Part shown: piece by piece, positions 9,732 through 21,804 of the stretch | Layout: each line of letters starts with the position of its first letter | Position numbering within the stretch: the stretch's first letter is position 1 | NCBI RefSeq assembly: GCF_042453785.1 | Contig: NC_091667.1 | Location: 34,402,001 to 34,466,000, forward strand | DNA: 64,000 bases | Source of the DNA: Malus domestica | Lineage: Eukaryota > Streptophyta > Magnoliopsida > Rosales > Rosaceae | Direction of reading: 5' to 3' | The notes under the pieces: generated by a model | Seen by the model: only the letters and a program-made list of their open reading frames with translations | Told to the model about the DNA's origin: nothing | Database searches by the model: none | Program-made: the position numbers and the translations under genes

Positions 9732-12338
9732 CATTGGTTATATGATTAAAACCTATTAGGGTTTAGGTTGGACTATATAATATTTTTATGAGCTGCGTTT
9801 TTAATCCATGTTATGATTGCATATACTTGGCAACACCACCATGTTGTTTCAATCGGTACAATTGATGATTGTTAATAGGTTATATAACCATTCGGTTTTA
9901 GTCAAGAATTTTAATAATCTTATGGCATGATGAATCTGGGAAACTTTATCAAGAATAGCAGCAAATCGTGGATCAATACCATAATAGTGGCATGCCGCAT
10001 GCGGAGAAGTATATATATAAACCGTGTTGAAGTATAAAATTAAAATAATGGTGATGATCCAAATATGGAATAAGCTTCAAATCCCAACAGTTTTTTAAAC
10101 TATACCTATTTTAATTGCAAACAATATGGTTTAGTTGATAGTTTTTGATCAGGCATCTTTATTGCATAAAATATGTTTGGGTCGAACCACCAAAGTCTGG
10201 AGATTGCTAATATTTGATCAAGCAAGAGCATGTAATTTTTATTTGATTAGTCAAATTTGATTACCACCAATAGTTCTGATAAGGGGATGTTAAAGAAAAT
10301 TGATTAGTTAGTTCATTGGATTAACTATGACTGGAAACCATGGCATATTTCAAATTTTCTATTTTAAAGTTGATGTTTTTGGTTGGAATGTTTAACCATG
10401 TACTACGGATGTCTTTGTCAATTTTGTAAGCATATGCAAATACACATTTACACTGGAAAAGTGATGCGGCCTCTCAATTTAGCAAGCTGACCTCTGCCAA
10501 AGCAGAGCATTGTGTTTCATCGACTCAATTCGGATTTTGGGTTTTTGGTGTAATCTTTTCCCTTGGTCTTAATTGCTGACAAGATTTTGTGGTGGATTTA
10601 AAAGGTGATTATTTGGTTCCTGCATAACTTACATATGCCGTGACATCTCCTTATTACTTGGAATATTATGTTTTTGGTTCCTTGTTTTGGTGGCATCAAA
10701 GAGTTTTCGTACTTGCATAACCAACTAATTATTCAGAACCCAATTTTGACTGCAACCTAATTCTTAGAATTAAGAAAGAGGCGTAACAGTTCAAATATTG
10801 CTTGACATCTTTCGGAATGTTGGTAACGGAATTGTTCACTTTTAGATGTCTCAATACTATTATTGGTATATGATTTGTGCCTATATATATGATTGTGGTA
10901 ACATATATTACAGTTGTGTTGCAGGAATGCATATGCTAAGTTTATATATGTCTATATTTGAAAGCAGGTCAATATAAATTTTGGCAATTTTTGTTATTGC
11001 ATCTATAGCATCACGGATATGTTTCAAAGATGTGTAAGGTGACACAATTTCTTCCATGACCGTAGCATATGATAAATTGTAACTAATTTGCTTGAACCAA
11101 AATTTTAATATTGTTAAGCAAATGGCATGTATAGTGTTGCTTGTATGGCTAATTTGGTTCAAGCATGAGATAACATATTTTTAATATTGCCATGGGTTTT
11201 GGACTATAGTGAATTGTAGTGTTGTTTTCACTAATTTTCACGAGATGTGAATGAACCTTTATGCCATTAATAGCACAAGAAATATGCATGACTAATCAAT
11301 CAAGTTTGTCTACAATTTGCTTTCTTATCTCAAAAGTCATTTAAATTATACATGACTAGTTACTTGTGAAAAATTGATGTATAATTTGTGAATTGACTGA
11401 GAATGACAGAAAGCATCCAGTGACAAGAACAAGGGTATTATACAAATGAATAAGGTTTGTAGTAATTATGTGACAATTCTCATTTGTATTTTTATCTATT
11501 CTTATATGAGAATTTTGGTTGGTCATGTGATTATACATATGTTTACAAAGAAGTGATGAACATATGAAGGCATGAGGTATGTAATCCATTCAAAGTATGT
11601 GGCTTAATTGATAAGCATGAATTTTCAAACATGTATTATTGTTTGTGGTTTTTCCTATGCCTAAAGAATTTAAGCAGTGCTTTGATTAGTAATTTTTATA
11701 TGTCATAAGGGGAGAAGAAAAGAAACTTTTCAAGGCTAATGTAGGGCATATACTGGAAATGTTTTCTATGGAAGAAAATAATTTTGGTAGTTCCTTTATA
11801 TAATTGGTATTTACAAGGCTAATGCACGATTTTGATGCTAATGTTTTAGGAGCCTTGTACTACGGAAAGAAAGGTACAAAAGAAAAGGAACCCGTTTGAC
11901 TTAAGAAAACATTTGAGCAATTTAGTTTTTAAATTAAAGGAATGTATTGTTCTTTTGCATTACATAAAGTATTTCTATTTCAAGCAATTGACTCCGTAAT
12001 GATAAGTATTGACATTCTTGTGGTGGAATAAAACTTGTTCTATATGTGATTAATCTCTTTCAAGTATGTTGTCAGGTTTCTTGAGATTAATTTAATGTCA
12101 AAGGGAGTCATGAAGGAATTAGTGCCATTTGTTGGCAGGACTCGACGCTTGAATCAGGTTATCATAATTTTGTCACTTACAGTTAATTAATCCATGTGAC
12201 TTTTGCATTGTTTCAGGACGGAGTTGATAAATGTCTTTTCAACTAAAGGAAGCCGCAACGGCTCAGTTGATGATGAGACTGTATTTTTGAGTTACTTCGA
12301 TCAACTTTGCATCTTAATTAGAATAAAAGGGATAATCT

Positions 12339-14173
12339 TCTTACCTACAGGTGTGGATTACTTCTTTTAGTTTAATTAAGATGGCATAGTATGGGTTTTA
12401 TTTCACAGAAGTTGTGAAAACCTTCATCTTGCCTACAGGTGTTGAAGTTTTTCATGAAGGAACTTTTGTGACATAAAATCTAGTACTAGAAACTTGTTAT
12501 TTTTCTTGCCTACAGGTGTAAATTAATTTAGTTTCATGAAGTTTATTGGGATAAAGTTCCATGCCATTAGTGACAAATATTTCCACAATGAGCCCCATAA
12601 AAGGTTGTGGTTTGAAGGCCTGGAAATCGGTTGCATCATGCATATTTTGTGTCTCTTCATGAGACTTGTTGATGCAAAGTATTGGACCCATGAAGGTTAA
12701 TCAAGGATTGCTAAGGTACGCATTGTTTAAGTCTTATGCTTGAAAATCTTTTCAATTTGAACTATGATGTCGATTTAGAGGATGAAATTTGAATACTAAA
12801 GTTTCATTTGGACATCGAAATTGAAATGATATGAAATTGAATTTGTTATGGATGCATAAATTCATGATAGAAGCACATAATTGTTTCTGGCAGATTACGT
12901 GTCTTGATTTAAATCGGGTGAATGACATGTCTAATGGTCACCAAATGACCTGAATTTTGGATATGTTTAACATATAGATGTCTAATATGTTTCTGCAAAT
13001 TTTCGTAATTTTCTGCCATGTATGTTAATTATGGTGAATTTACTAGTAACCCATGCTCGTATAGACAGTTTTTACTGGCAGATTGTGATGTTTTTTGAGA
13101 CGTGACTTTAGACTACTATTTTGACCCAAAATGGCTCTGTATTTCTATTTTATGAAGATTAGTATGTCTATTTTGATCAGTATAAATTTGGTAGCAATCA
13201 AGCTTGTAAATTAATTATGATAAATTCTAAAGTAAGTGTAACTCATTGCTGAAATTCTGTTTGACAACTTTATGTTGGTTGTGATGTCTATTTTATTATG
13301 TCTAATATATAAAGACATTTTCTTTAGGTACATCTTTAAAAGAATATATTAACGAGTGTTTGCCCAAGTGGGAGAATTAGTGAACGAAAATTGGGCTTCA
13401 CACTCATTAACTTATTTGCAAGTATAAACTCTGATAACTTAGTGGGAGTTCTAAAATTTTGAGCACTAAGTGGACTTGCATGAATCTATTAAAGCATTAT
13501 TCTATCTTCCATGAATTTGTGTTACTTGAATGTCTATAATATGTTTAAGTTGCACAAATGGATACTTGGTGTATGCGTACATTTTCTATTACTTGCAATC
13601 ATTTAGATTTCTCGATTGATCATATTGTTTTGGGGTTCATAAGGACTTAGCATAAATGTGGATTTATTAATACATATAAGACGGTTGTTGGATGCACGTT
13701 TTTTGTGTAAATAGCAGTGAATGCTTTCATGCTTAGTTGTACCTTTCATTGAGGTAATATGCATTCATTGACTAAGTAAGGCTATTCCCAAAGGCAGTAT
13801 GATTTAAGTGACTTTTGATTTGCAAATTAAGTAACGATGTTGCAGATCAGTGGGAGTTTGAGTTTCGTGTTAGTAATGTCTTACATTTGCAGATGACCTA
13901 TAAAGTATGTATAGAATCCATGTATTCATATTAATCTCCAGTTGGATTCATTAAGTCACATTTTTTGTGTGCTAGTCAATCATCTGATGAAATATATATT
14001 AGATTTCAAGTTGTTATCAAATTGCATATTAAATGTCATGGCATGGTTTGTGCACTACCTCAGTTGTGAAGATTTCCATCTTGCCCGCAGGTGTTGGAAA
14101 TCATTATGAAAGTAACTGGTATGGTGCATAGATCAGTGTCAAAAACATATTAATTCATCTTGCTCACAAGTGT
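12339..14173 (+). repeat. Internal duplication with CTTGCCTACAGGTGT motif
   Basis: The motif or a close variant occurs at 12339, 12428, 12505, 14080 and 14159. The segment ~12400-12640 aligns loosely with ~14060-14290 (GTTGTGAA…CTTGC…CAGGTGTTG…ATGAA, then …AATTAATTT…ATGAAGTTT.TTGGGATA). An old internal duplication inside the element is the simplest reading. Confidence 0.55.
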
Positions 14174-14707
14174 TGAATTAATTTGTTTTATGAAGTTTTT
14201 GGGATATTTTACTTGGACATGTGCCTATTTGGTATTTTCAGTTGTGTCCGTTGGTTACAAACATTGTTTGTATTGTTACTGATCTAATGAAGGTGATGCA
14301 TGATTGTTTTGGAGATGTATTCACACCTATAGGTTATGGTGGTTTCATTAGATGAAGGATATCTGCATTGGCAGATTTAAGGCTTCGAAGAAGCATAAAG
14401 TGTAACTTGTGAGTTACAATAAGGTGGACCTAAGATGATATAAAGTAAGACATTTTAGTTAATTTAAAGTTTATTTAAAGTTTCACCTCTTGATCATAAT
14501 TTGTGTTTCATGTGAATGAGGATCTTAGCATGTGTGATTATGAAGGTTCTGGGTTGTGTCAATCCTACAACTTTGTTAGTTCCATGTTAAGAAATGCATT
14601 TGACAGAAGCTGCATTAAGGACGAGATGTAATCACTGTTACATGGCCACTAAAGTGACATTAGTCTCCAATCTCAAGTATAAACGTGAATATTACATTTT
14701 GTAGACC

Positions 14708-14718
14708 AAGTGGGAGAA
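14708..14718 (+). promoter_or_regulatory. Polypurine tract of the 6-kb element
   Basis: AAGTGGGAGAA directly precedes the 3' LTR, the place where plus-strand DNA synthesis is primed. Confidence 0.85.
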
Positions 14719-15207
14719 TGTTGGATTTATCCAATATAAATCAACCTTAAGTGGTCTACTACATGTAATAGGAATGTAATATTGGAGAATAATGTTAATT
14801 GTGATTTAATCTCTTAAAGATATTAATTCTATATAAGGTGTCTTATATTGGAAATAGGATTGATGGAATCCTTAATAATATATGATTATGATATTTTACT
14901 TGAGAGCCAAGAAATGAGAGTTTTAGTTTTCCCTTATGGACGGAATCTAAGACTTTTTGGCTAGTATATAAACACCGGTCCCTGCTAACCCTAGACACGA
15001 CAACTAAGGCTTCCCATAGAGCTTTGTCATAAAGCTAGGAGTTTACAGAATAGTTGGTGTTTCTGTTTGTCACGGCAAACATAAAGATTGGAGTTTTATC
15101 GATCACATCTTGCTTGCATGGCTGCTGCATCTTCGATAACTACCATTGGAATCAGGTCAGTCACTCTTTCGTTTGTGTTTTAATTGTATAACCTTATAAG
15201 GCTAACA
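14719..15207 (+). repeat. 3' LTR of the 6-kb element
   Basis: Same length and sequence as the 5' LTR except A at 15107, a likely C-to-T decay of a CpG on the minus strand. Confidence 0.93.
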
Positions 15208-15427
15208 GCAGATTCACCCGAAGAGTAGGCATTGGCAGAAAGGGATGTGAGGGACAGAAATCCAGCAGGTGATTGGGAAGCAGACGGTGGACCGGATGGA
15301 AGGAAAGATGCAGGAGAAGATGGAGGGGCAATGAAGGGTAATACAATTGCGGTGGAGGTTGTTTGGTTATCAGAGGTTGAAACTGCGGCTCCTGGCACTA
15401 CAGGCTCGGGAACGAGGACAGCATGAC

Positions 15428-16727
15428 CAGTGGCGAAGCCACGTGAGGGCGAGGAGTGGCGACCGCCACTCCCCTCACCGGAAATGAAGCCCAGGAGCGA
15501 GTACCCGCCCCTCCTCTCGCCGGAAATGAAGCCATGTTTTTTGCTGCAGCTGCACAAACGCTGAGCGTGCAACGGTGAAGCTGTTAAGGCCCGGGAGGGG
15601 TCCGCCCCTCCTCTCACAGGAAAACATGCCCAAAAATCATGGTTTGCTGCCCCATAGCACCTCTGGTTTCGCCGGATTGCAGCTCACAATTGCTACAACT
15701 GCAGCAGTTCTTCATGGCTGCGCAGGGAAGGGAAAACTTGAAAAAAACAAAATTAATATTAAAATAAGTGAAACGGTGTGTTTGGGCATTTGGGCTTAAT
15801 TTGAAAAACAAATATTAAAATATGATGGGAGGACCACTTGTCCCCATTACCTCTCGGCTTCCTCCCCCAAAGTTTTCCTTTTTTTTATGCATGCATGTAT
15901 GGATGGACCTGTTGGGCAATGCCATTGGAATGGCTAAAGAGCACTTTTAGTTACATCTGCCATAAAAATTACATCTTTCTAAGTTCTCGAAGTGCTTTTT
16001 GTCAGATTATTCTTCAGGAAGTCTTTCACGAAGAAGCATTTAGATATTGAATAAACTAATGAATGCACTTTTAGGCTTTTAGCGTAAACACACTTATAAA
16101 TGAGCATAACTACTTTTTACATAGTTCAATCATCAACAAGTCGTATATCGCTAGACTTATGTTGACAAATTAAATCCAAATCAAACGTTTAAAAAAGAAT
16201 CAACTTAATCAATGATCTAAATTTAAATTATGACAACACATTTTTTTGTGGTTTGTTAACCCATTTTTCTCTTCTCTTTTCTTTTATTTATTTATTATTC
16301 TTGTATGTATTTTTTTCCCTCTTTTTAAAACCCCAGCGTATTTATCTTAAACTCTCACATTATCTATAAATGTTGTATTAATTTTTTTTTAAATAATGTA
16401 AATATCGTGTAATGCTTATTTTACAATAAAAGACATTTAAATCCATCTAGGTTCCTACCTAAATCTCGCCTAAGCGCCTAATTGGTAGGCCCTAGTCCGC
16501 CGCGTGACTAGCGCCTAATGTTTTTTAGAATCTAATTCTTACCAATTTAAGCTTCTTACATGCCTTTGATCTTACCGCTTACAACCGATTTGGTGGATAT
16601 ACTGTTTTCTGTTATAAATATTGATTCAAAACTTTGCCCTCTCCAATGTGAAGGCAACCGTTTCGATTGAACCTTGCACTCTTTTGAATTTAGCCCCTCC
16701 CCTCGGCAAATCCTGGCTTCGCCACTG
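15428..16727. mobile_element. 1.3-kb non-autonomous hAT element
   Basis: Terminal inverted repeats CAGTGGCGAAGCCA (15428) and its complement ending at 16727 are bounded by a perfect 8-bp target duplication AGCATGAC (15420-15427 and 16728-16735), diagnostic of the hAT superfamily. The matching empty site is in the intact HRGP gene near 41207-41216. No transposase ORF is present inside; a GC-rich left part and AT-rich right part suggest an internally deleted or filler-carrying derivative. Confidence 0.9.
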
Positions 16728-17461
16728 AGCATGACCAATTCGCTTGCTAGTTTTATGTGACCCGAAGCACCAATATAGGCTCCAGCAGCTTCCCCATCTT
16801 CTTTTCTGCAGTCAAATGGTAAAAGATTGTCAACGACACAGTTTCAAAAATAGCTATAAAAAAGGAAGGCATTCCAAGCCGTCGAAGGCAAGGAGTGATC
16901 CCAAATGTAGCAATTTTGAATATAATTTTGAATAGAGTGACCATAACTAGTAACAACGCTTGCCAAGAGGTTGGTTTTTCTAAAAACATACTTCTAGGTG
17001 ATAATAGTGAAAGACTCCACCAGACAAAAAATAACCTATGTCATATGTTTGTATTCTCTTAAATGCAATAACTTAATCCTTTGTTGGGAAAGGTCTCAAC
17101 TGTTTTTGAGAAAATATATTTGTTTGTTTTATATCTCTAATCATATGGACGTGCGCAAGAATCTCTCCTAATTTGATTTTTATTGATACAATGATCTGAT
17201 TGGTTTTATGTTTTTCAAACATAACAATGATCTGGACATGTTGATAGATTCTCTTCATTGCAATGAAGAGGAACTTGTTCCACAAGTTACATATGTATCT
17301 ATTTAATGTTGACAAAACTAATAGTTGTATTAAACTAGCTTAATGTGGCCATGGGTTTCACTAATTAATGACTAAATCTTGCAAGTTGGGGGATAATTGG
17401 ATATGGGATTGGACAAAAGAAAGCCAGCTGTCATCTCTCTCACACACACATTTTTTTAATA

Positions 17462-17597
17462 GGTGATGTTATTCACACTTTCTCAAACGTCCTTCTCAAT
17501 TTCCGATGATTGGACCAAATGAATTGAAGAAGATCAATAGATAAAATTAACGAGAGTGTGGGATGTAAAAACATGTGTGTGAATAGCATTACCCTTT
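17462..17597. mobile_element. MITE-like repeat, TGATGTTATTCACAC ends
   Basis: Imperfect inverted ends (GGTGATGTTATTCACAC and GTGTGAATAGCATTACCC) enclose a GAATTGAAGAAGATCAATAG core. Copies occur at about 43473-43612 and, more diverged, at 61842-61961. Confidence 0.6.
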
Positions 17598-17658
17598 TTT
17601 ATTTATGTATGTAATTTTTTTAAGTTGAACACGTTTTAATTAGAGTTGTTTGATAACT

Positions 17659-17821
17659 GGGTAACGCTAGATAAACCAACTTTTTAAACCAAATATGTAA
17701 ATTGCATGACGTGTCACCAATAGAAAATAAGCATGTTAATAAACATTAATTTAATCACCAACAACCACATCATACGGTTTACAAAATATAGTTTTAATAT
17801 ATTGTCTCACTAGCATTACCC
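17659..17821. mobile_element. MITE-like repeat, GGGTAATGCTAG ends
   Basis: GGGTAACGCTAG at the left and CTAGCATTACCC at the right, with a core GACGTGTCACCAATAGAAA. Related copies are at 43672-43834 and inside TatB intron 2 (48905-49059). Confidence 0.6.
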
Positions 17822-17950
17822 TAACTGAATACTTTCAGTTTTCATAAAAATGAAAATTGAAAACAACAAAGTAAAAATTGAAGGCAAAATTTTGAAAACT
17901 TAAGAAAGTATTTTTCTTGTTTTCATTTTTTGAAAACCATAAATAGCTAA

Positions 17951-18639
17951 AATTTGTGGGGCCATGGATCGCAGGTGTCATGTTTCCACAATCCTTTTCT
18001 TATGTAGAGATTTGGCTTTGCTTTATGTTGGGACCAAGTCGAGATCCATAATGGTCATGTTTTCACGTAATGTTATGAATTTATGTGTTATAATATAAAT
18101 TTGTTGATGTGATTTTGTAAGAATTGTTAGTAGAAGTGGATTAATAAGCAGAAAAAATCATTAAATTAATAGTATTACATGACAGAATAATAGTCACACT
18201 AAAAAAGTTGACTCCAAGGGAGATGGATATGGTCTAAAAATTTTCACAACTCATTGATACTCATTCAATGTTACTTGAATCATACTTGAAATGGCTTCTA
18301 AGTTCCAAGTTAATGTTACTTGAATCATACTTGAAATGGCTTCTAAGTTCCAAGTTATGATAGTTGCCATGACATGACAAAATAGTCTTCTCATTTTTCT
18401 TAGAAAATTATTATGTTTTAGGGGATATCCACATGTAAAACTGTTACAGACTTTTAATTAAAAATAGAACTCAAAGCAACGTTAATGAAAAAGCAGCTAA
18501 ATTTAACTGAAGGAGAGAGAAAAAGAGGGTGTGAGAAAGAGAGGGAGAAAGAGAGAAAAGAAAGGGGTAGGAAAAATTGGTCTTTTCACACTATCTTGTG
18601 CCTTTATGTATTGTAACATAACAGGCTTACTACCACTTA
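17951..18639. other. Intergenic, AT-rich, no gene seen
   Basis: Nothing coding is visible. It contains the 45-bp tandem duplication at 18267-18356 and a GA-rich stretch at about 18510-18565. Confidence 0.6.
18267..18356. repeat. Perfect 45-bp tandem duplication
   Basis: Two identical copies of a 45-bp unit starting AATGTTACTTGAATCATAC, at 18267-18311 and 18312-18356. Identity indicates a recent duplication. Confidence 0.9.
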
Positions 18640-18800
18640 GTACTACGGTCTAATAGTATTCTTCTTCACTTCTTCACTTGTAAGTGAGAGGTCTTATGTT
18701 TGATTCTCGCCAAAGGCGAATTTGAACCACATTATTGCTAGCACATTGTGAGACTAAATTCACCCTCTTCCTTAGTATAGATAATATTGTTTGTTAAAAA
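18640..18800 (+). mobile_element. tRNA-derived SINE
   Basis: A degenerate Pol III A box (ACGGTCTAATAG) and B-box-like TTTGATTCTCGCC are followed by a conserved body (GGCGAATTTGAACCACATTATTG…) and an A-rich tail (18797 onward). The same family is at 27218-27738. Confidence 0.65.
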
Positions 18801-19126
18801 AACAAAAAAAAAAAACATAATGGTCTTACTTGAGCTACAAATAAGAAAGTCTAAGATCTTCCATATTACGTAAGGAATTCTAATACAATCAGTTAAGATT
18901 TACACAATTACACATATGCTATAATTCTACCTACAACATAAACCATAAAATACATACAAAAATTTGTCGGTTTTATGTTTCATTAAAAGTTTGATACTTA
19001 CATGTATATAATAGGATCACCATCAAGACGGCCAAATGATGGTTGTATTAAATACATATATTCACATGAATTATATCAACCGTTGGATGATGATTGTATT
19101 AATATATATATATATATATATACAAA

Positions 19127-19334
19127 CCCTTTAAGGGAAGGGATCCCCATTTTTCAAAAAAAATGGAGACACCCTCTTGACCGTTAGATTTGACTTTAAT
19201 AAAATTCAATGACTGAGATTAAATCACAGGCCACAGAATCTCAACCACAGGATTTCATTAAAATCAAATCTAACAGTTAAGAAAATGTCCCCATTTTTTT
19301 TTTTGAAAAATGGAGATCCCTTCCCTTAAAGGCT
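19127..19334. mobile_element. MITE with ~40-bp inverted repeats
   Basis: CCTTTAAGGGAAGGGATC at the left and its complement at the right, extending into CCATTTTTC/A-run sequences, form arms of about 40 bp around a 120-bp core. It sits in a TA-microsatellite context (19101-19122 and 19340-19365) about 0.5 kb past the end of transporter A. The target duplication cannot be read because of the TA repeats. Confidence 0.75.
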
Positions 19335-19571
19335 TCCTATATATATATTTATATATATATATATAGTCAGCCCGAAAAGTTTGAGAACTGCCATTAGCAA
19401 TCCTAAAGTCATCATGAATCTTGACTGATTAATGTACTGTAAGGTCCAAAACCCAACTACTCTGCTGGCCCATAATATTTTCTTCTCTTTTTTTGGGGTC
19501 AAAAGGCCCATATTTCATCTACTTCAAAACAATTAAACCCAGCGTCTGATGGCCTACAGATTTTAGTAAAA

Positions 19572-19770
19572 TCCCATACAAATAAAGGGAGACCCCCAAT
19601 AAGGTCCCGCTTTGTGAAGGTCGGGGGGGGGGGGGGGGGGGGGAGGATAAACATCTATCATACGCCTCTTTGTCTTTGCTTTACAAAGAGGTTATTTTCA
19701 TGACTCGAACCTGTGACATTTTGGTTACAAATGAGCAATCTTTCATGCTTTCCCATACAAAGGTAGACAA
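19572..19770 (-). mobile_element. Au-like SINE beside transporter A, with 21-base G tract
   Basis: On the minus strand: B box AGGTTCGAGTCA, then CCTCTTTGTAAAGCAAAG, a CTATCATACG-type segment and an AAAGCGGGACCTTATT segment, matching the Au SINE pattern from memory. An uninterrupted run of 21 G (19623-19643) replaces the short C/G run of the other copies. It begins about 45 bp after the transporter A stop, so it may fall in that gene's 3' UTR. Confidence 0.7.
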
Positions 19771-19813
19771 AAAACTATACAAAGATGCTTGCTTTCTTTG
19801 TTGTCCAAAAGTT

Positions 19814-21643
19814 TCATCTAATTAGTGTTAAACCAATAGCAGTGACTATAAGAGTGGAGGGGACTCCAAATTTCAGATGGCTCCAGAAGGACAATGTGTA
19901 GGCAAGTTGTGGAGATTGGCGAGCCTGCTCGCACACTATCAAGTTGGCTGCTGATCCCAAAAGCGACAGGTTTCCGGCCACGGTGCTCACCCAAGCTAAT
20001 AGGAGCCACGCCTTCTTCTCCTCCGCGGCAGAGATTAGGGCCGCCGACGCTGCCACCCGCCCTCCAAGTAACAAAACTATCCAACACAAGAAAAAAAAAC
20101 ATGCATGCTAAGTGGCTGCTGAAAGTTTGAGAATATTTTGGTTCTTATAGAGTGCAAACGGAAAATAATATCAGCATACATACCAGTTGGTACATTTGAA
20201 GCCAAATTTGACAGCACAAGTATGGTGACTGCAAGAACTGCTATCCCGCTAGCATGATCAATTTGCGCATGCGGCTCCATGAAGTCCCAAAGATCGCTTG
20301 GAATGCCGGTCTTGTTGAATCCATTGACGGTTATAAACATTCCGCAGAAGAAAATCAGGAGTGAATAGGAAATCTGTCAAAGAAAGAAAGAAACTTGTTA
20401 ATTTGTAATCTAATCTAACGTTCGGAGTGAACTTCGTGCTTCTGAAACTTACCTTTTCTAGGCTTGGACGGGCATCCGTGAAGTCAAGAACAGCCAGAGC
20501 AAGTGCAGCAGTAATCGCACACCACGACATATTGAGGCCCATAAGCAGTGCAATCAGCATTCCTATGGTAATAAGGTAAACACCAGATTTCCACAATATC
20601 CTTTTCCATCTTTTGGTCAGATGTTCCTTCCCTTCCAACGACTCCGTAGGAAATGCATCTGTTTGTCTATCATTCGATGGAGACCTTTTTGATGGGATTG
20701 TTTCGTCCCTTTTATGAGAAGACAAATCATTCGTCTCCTCTTTTGATGCACTTGAAATTCTTGCAGACTCTATTGCACCACTAGGAACCTTGTTCACTTC
20801 ATTCTCGCTAGAAGGTAAGCGGTTTCTAAGAGTCTCGACATTACCTATGCTCACATTAAGATTCGGAGAACTTTGTAGAGTCTGGATTTCCAATCTAGAG
20901 TTCAGTTCTTGAGAGTTTAAGGATGTACTATGTGACAATGTAGCTGGTGAAAACCGATGACAACTTACATCCTCCTCTGGAACAGGTCCCAGAGCTGGAT
21001 CTTCCTCATCCTTCTGGACAGACAACAATCTCCAGAACATACATAGAAGAATCAAAGCATTCACACAGACTCCCACAAGCATTGCAGGGAGAATTCCAAT
21101 CACAAATGTCCCGAAAGATATCTTACTCTGAACAGCTATAACAAGGTTTTGAGGATTGCCGATCGGGGTTGCTGCAGACCCAATGTTTGCACTCGAGGCA
21201 AGGGCGAGTAGGAAAGGATGAGGTGGGAGGTTATGTTGTCTTGCAACTTTCAAAACAAACTCGGTCAAAACCACACAAGAGGTGTCATTGGTGAAGAGAG
21301 CGCTCGAAACTGTAGAAATCAAACAGATTCGACAGAGCAAGTCCCTTGCCCCTTGAGTTTTCCACATGAGCAACTTGCCCAAATACTTGAATATATCTGC
21401 TCTTTCGAGATAGATACTCACAACCATTGTCCCAAACAGAAGACCAATGATTGGGAGATCAATAGCAGCGTATGCTTGATCAGGAGTTAAGACTCGGAAA
21501 ACAACCATAAGCATTGCCCCGAGGAGGGACCCTGCAGTCCTACCGATTGGCAAGAAAGGGACAGCCGGAAACACAGCCAACACCCAAAAGACTGCAAAAG
21601 CAATTGAGCCAAGAACCACTTTGACAGGAGAAGCCATTGCCAT
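19814..21643 (-). CDS. LSI2-like / ArsB-NhaD family efflux transporter, copy A
   Basis: Three coding exons on the minus strand: 21643-20453, 20373-20184 and 20076-19814, with GT…AG borders (GTAAGT, GTATGT; CAG, TAG). The CDS is 1644 nt, 547 aa. Hydrophobic N-terminal segments surround a conserved block ([34 protein letters not shown], residues 151-168) typical of the ArsB/NhaD ion-transporter superfamily. A ~140-residue hydrophilic loop (211-350) links two membrane halves. In plants this clade includes silicon efflux transporter LSI2 and LSI2-like proteins, which export silicic acid, and arsenite, by proton antiport at the plasma membrane; the substrate here is inferred only from family. It is one of three tandem copies; B is broken and C intact. 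A MITE sits in its 5' region only. Confidence 0.9.
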
Positions 21644-21804
21644 TTTCCCAACTTAAGACTGGATGTGCTCCCTCCTGTGCACTCAGATTTGAACCCCGTA
21701 GTCTATATTAGTTTAAAGTAGAATATCGCTTGTATCATAAGAAGCTGAAGATCTTACTCATGATAGCTAACCATAGCATCAATATGAGCCAAAAACGAAA
21801 AGAC

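Larger units (their letters stand above)
9229..15207 (+). mobile_element. Young 6-kb non-autonomous LTR retroelement (LARD type)
   Basis: Two 489-bp LTRs (9229-9717 and 14719-15207), both TG…CA, differ at a single base (G at 9617, A at 15107). A primer-binding site follows the 5' LTR and a purine tract precedes the 3' LTR. Flanks GCAGG (9224-9228) and GCAGA (15208-15212) are a 5-bp target duplication with one change; the intact HRGP gene has the empty site GCAGGTTCACCC. The 5.0-kb interior has no ORF over about 85 codons and no pol motif. It must be mobilised by an autonomous partner, probably Copia-like judging from the AAGTGGGAGAATGTTGGA junction. Confidence 0.93.
8690..16850 (-). pseudogene. 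Broken duplicate of the HRGP-family gene
   Basis: The pieces 8690-9228, 15208-15427 and 16728-16850 join to match the intact gene's second exon at 40457-41330. The reading frame within the pieces is largely preserved (for example MFSIGPYAYETQLVSPP…, KLYGFEHFTNHKWG). The copy is cut at its 3' side by an LTR element after the GSRLGSGC repeat. It is split by a 6-kb LTR element at 9229-15207 and by a 1.3-kb hAT element at 15428-16727. The first exon and most of intron 1 are missing: at 16850 the sequence jumps to what lies ~600 bp upstream of the intact gene's exon 1. It cannot make the full protein. Confidence 0.85.
16851..17950. repeat. Left copy of duplicated flank (matches 42905-43975)
   Basis: From GGAAGGCATTCCAAGCCGTCG to GAAAACCA.AAATAGCTA, this aligns along its length with the region upstream of the intact HRGP gene, with small indels. 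It contains no gene I can recognise, and two MITE-like inserts listed separately that are present in both copies, so they pre-date the duplication. Confidence 0.85.

Noticed and set aside
9718..14718. Search for gag/pol in the interior of the 6-kb element
   Set aside because: No frame longer than about 85 codons and no RT, integrase or protease motif on either strand.
15180..15617. 145-codon minus-strand ORF
   Set aside because: A chance fusion of HRGP pseudogene sequence with the hAT element and LTR end.
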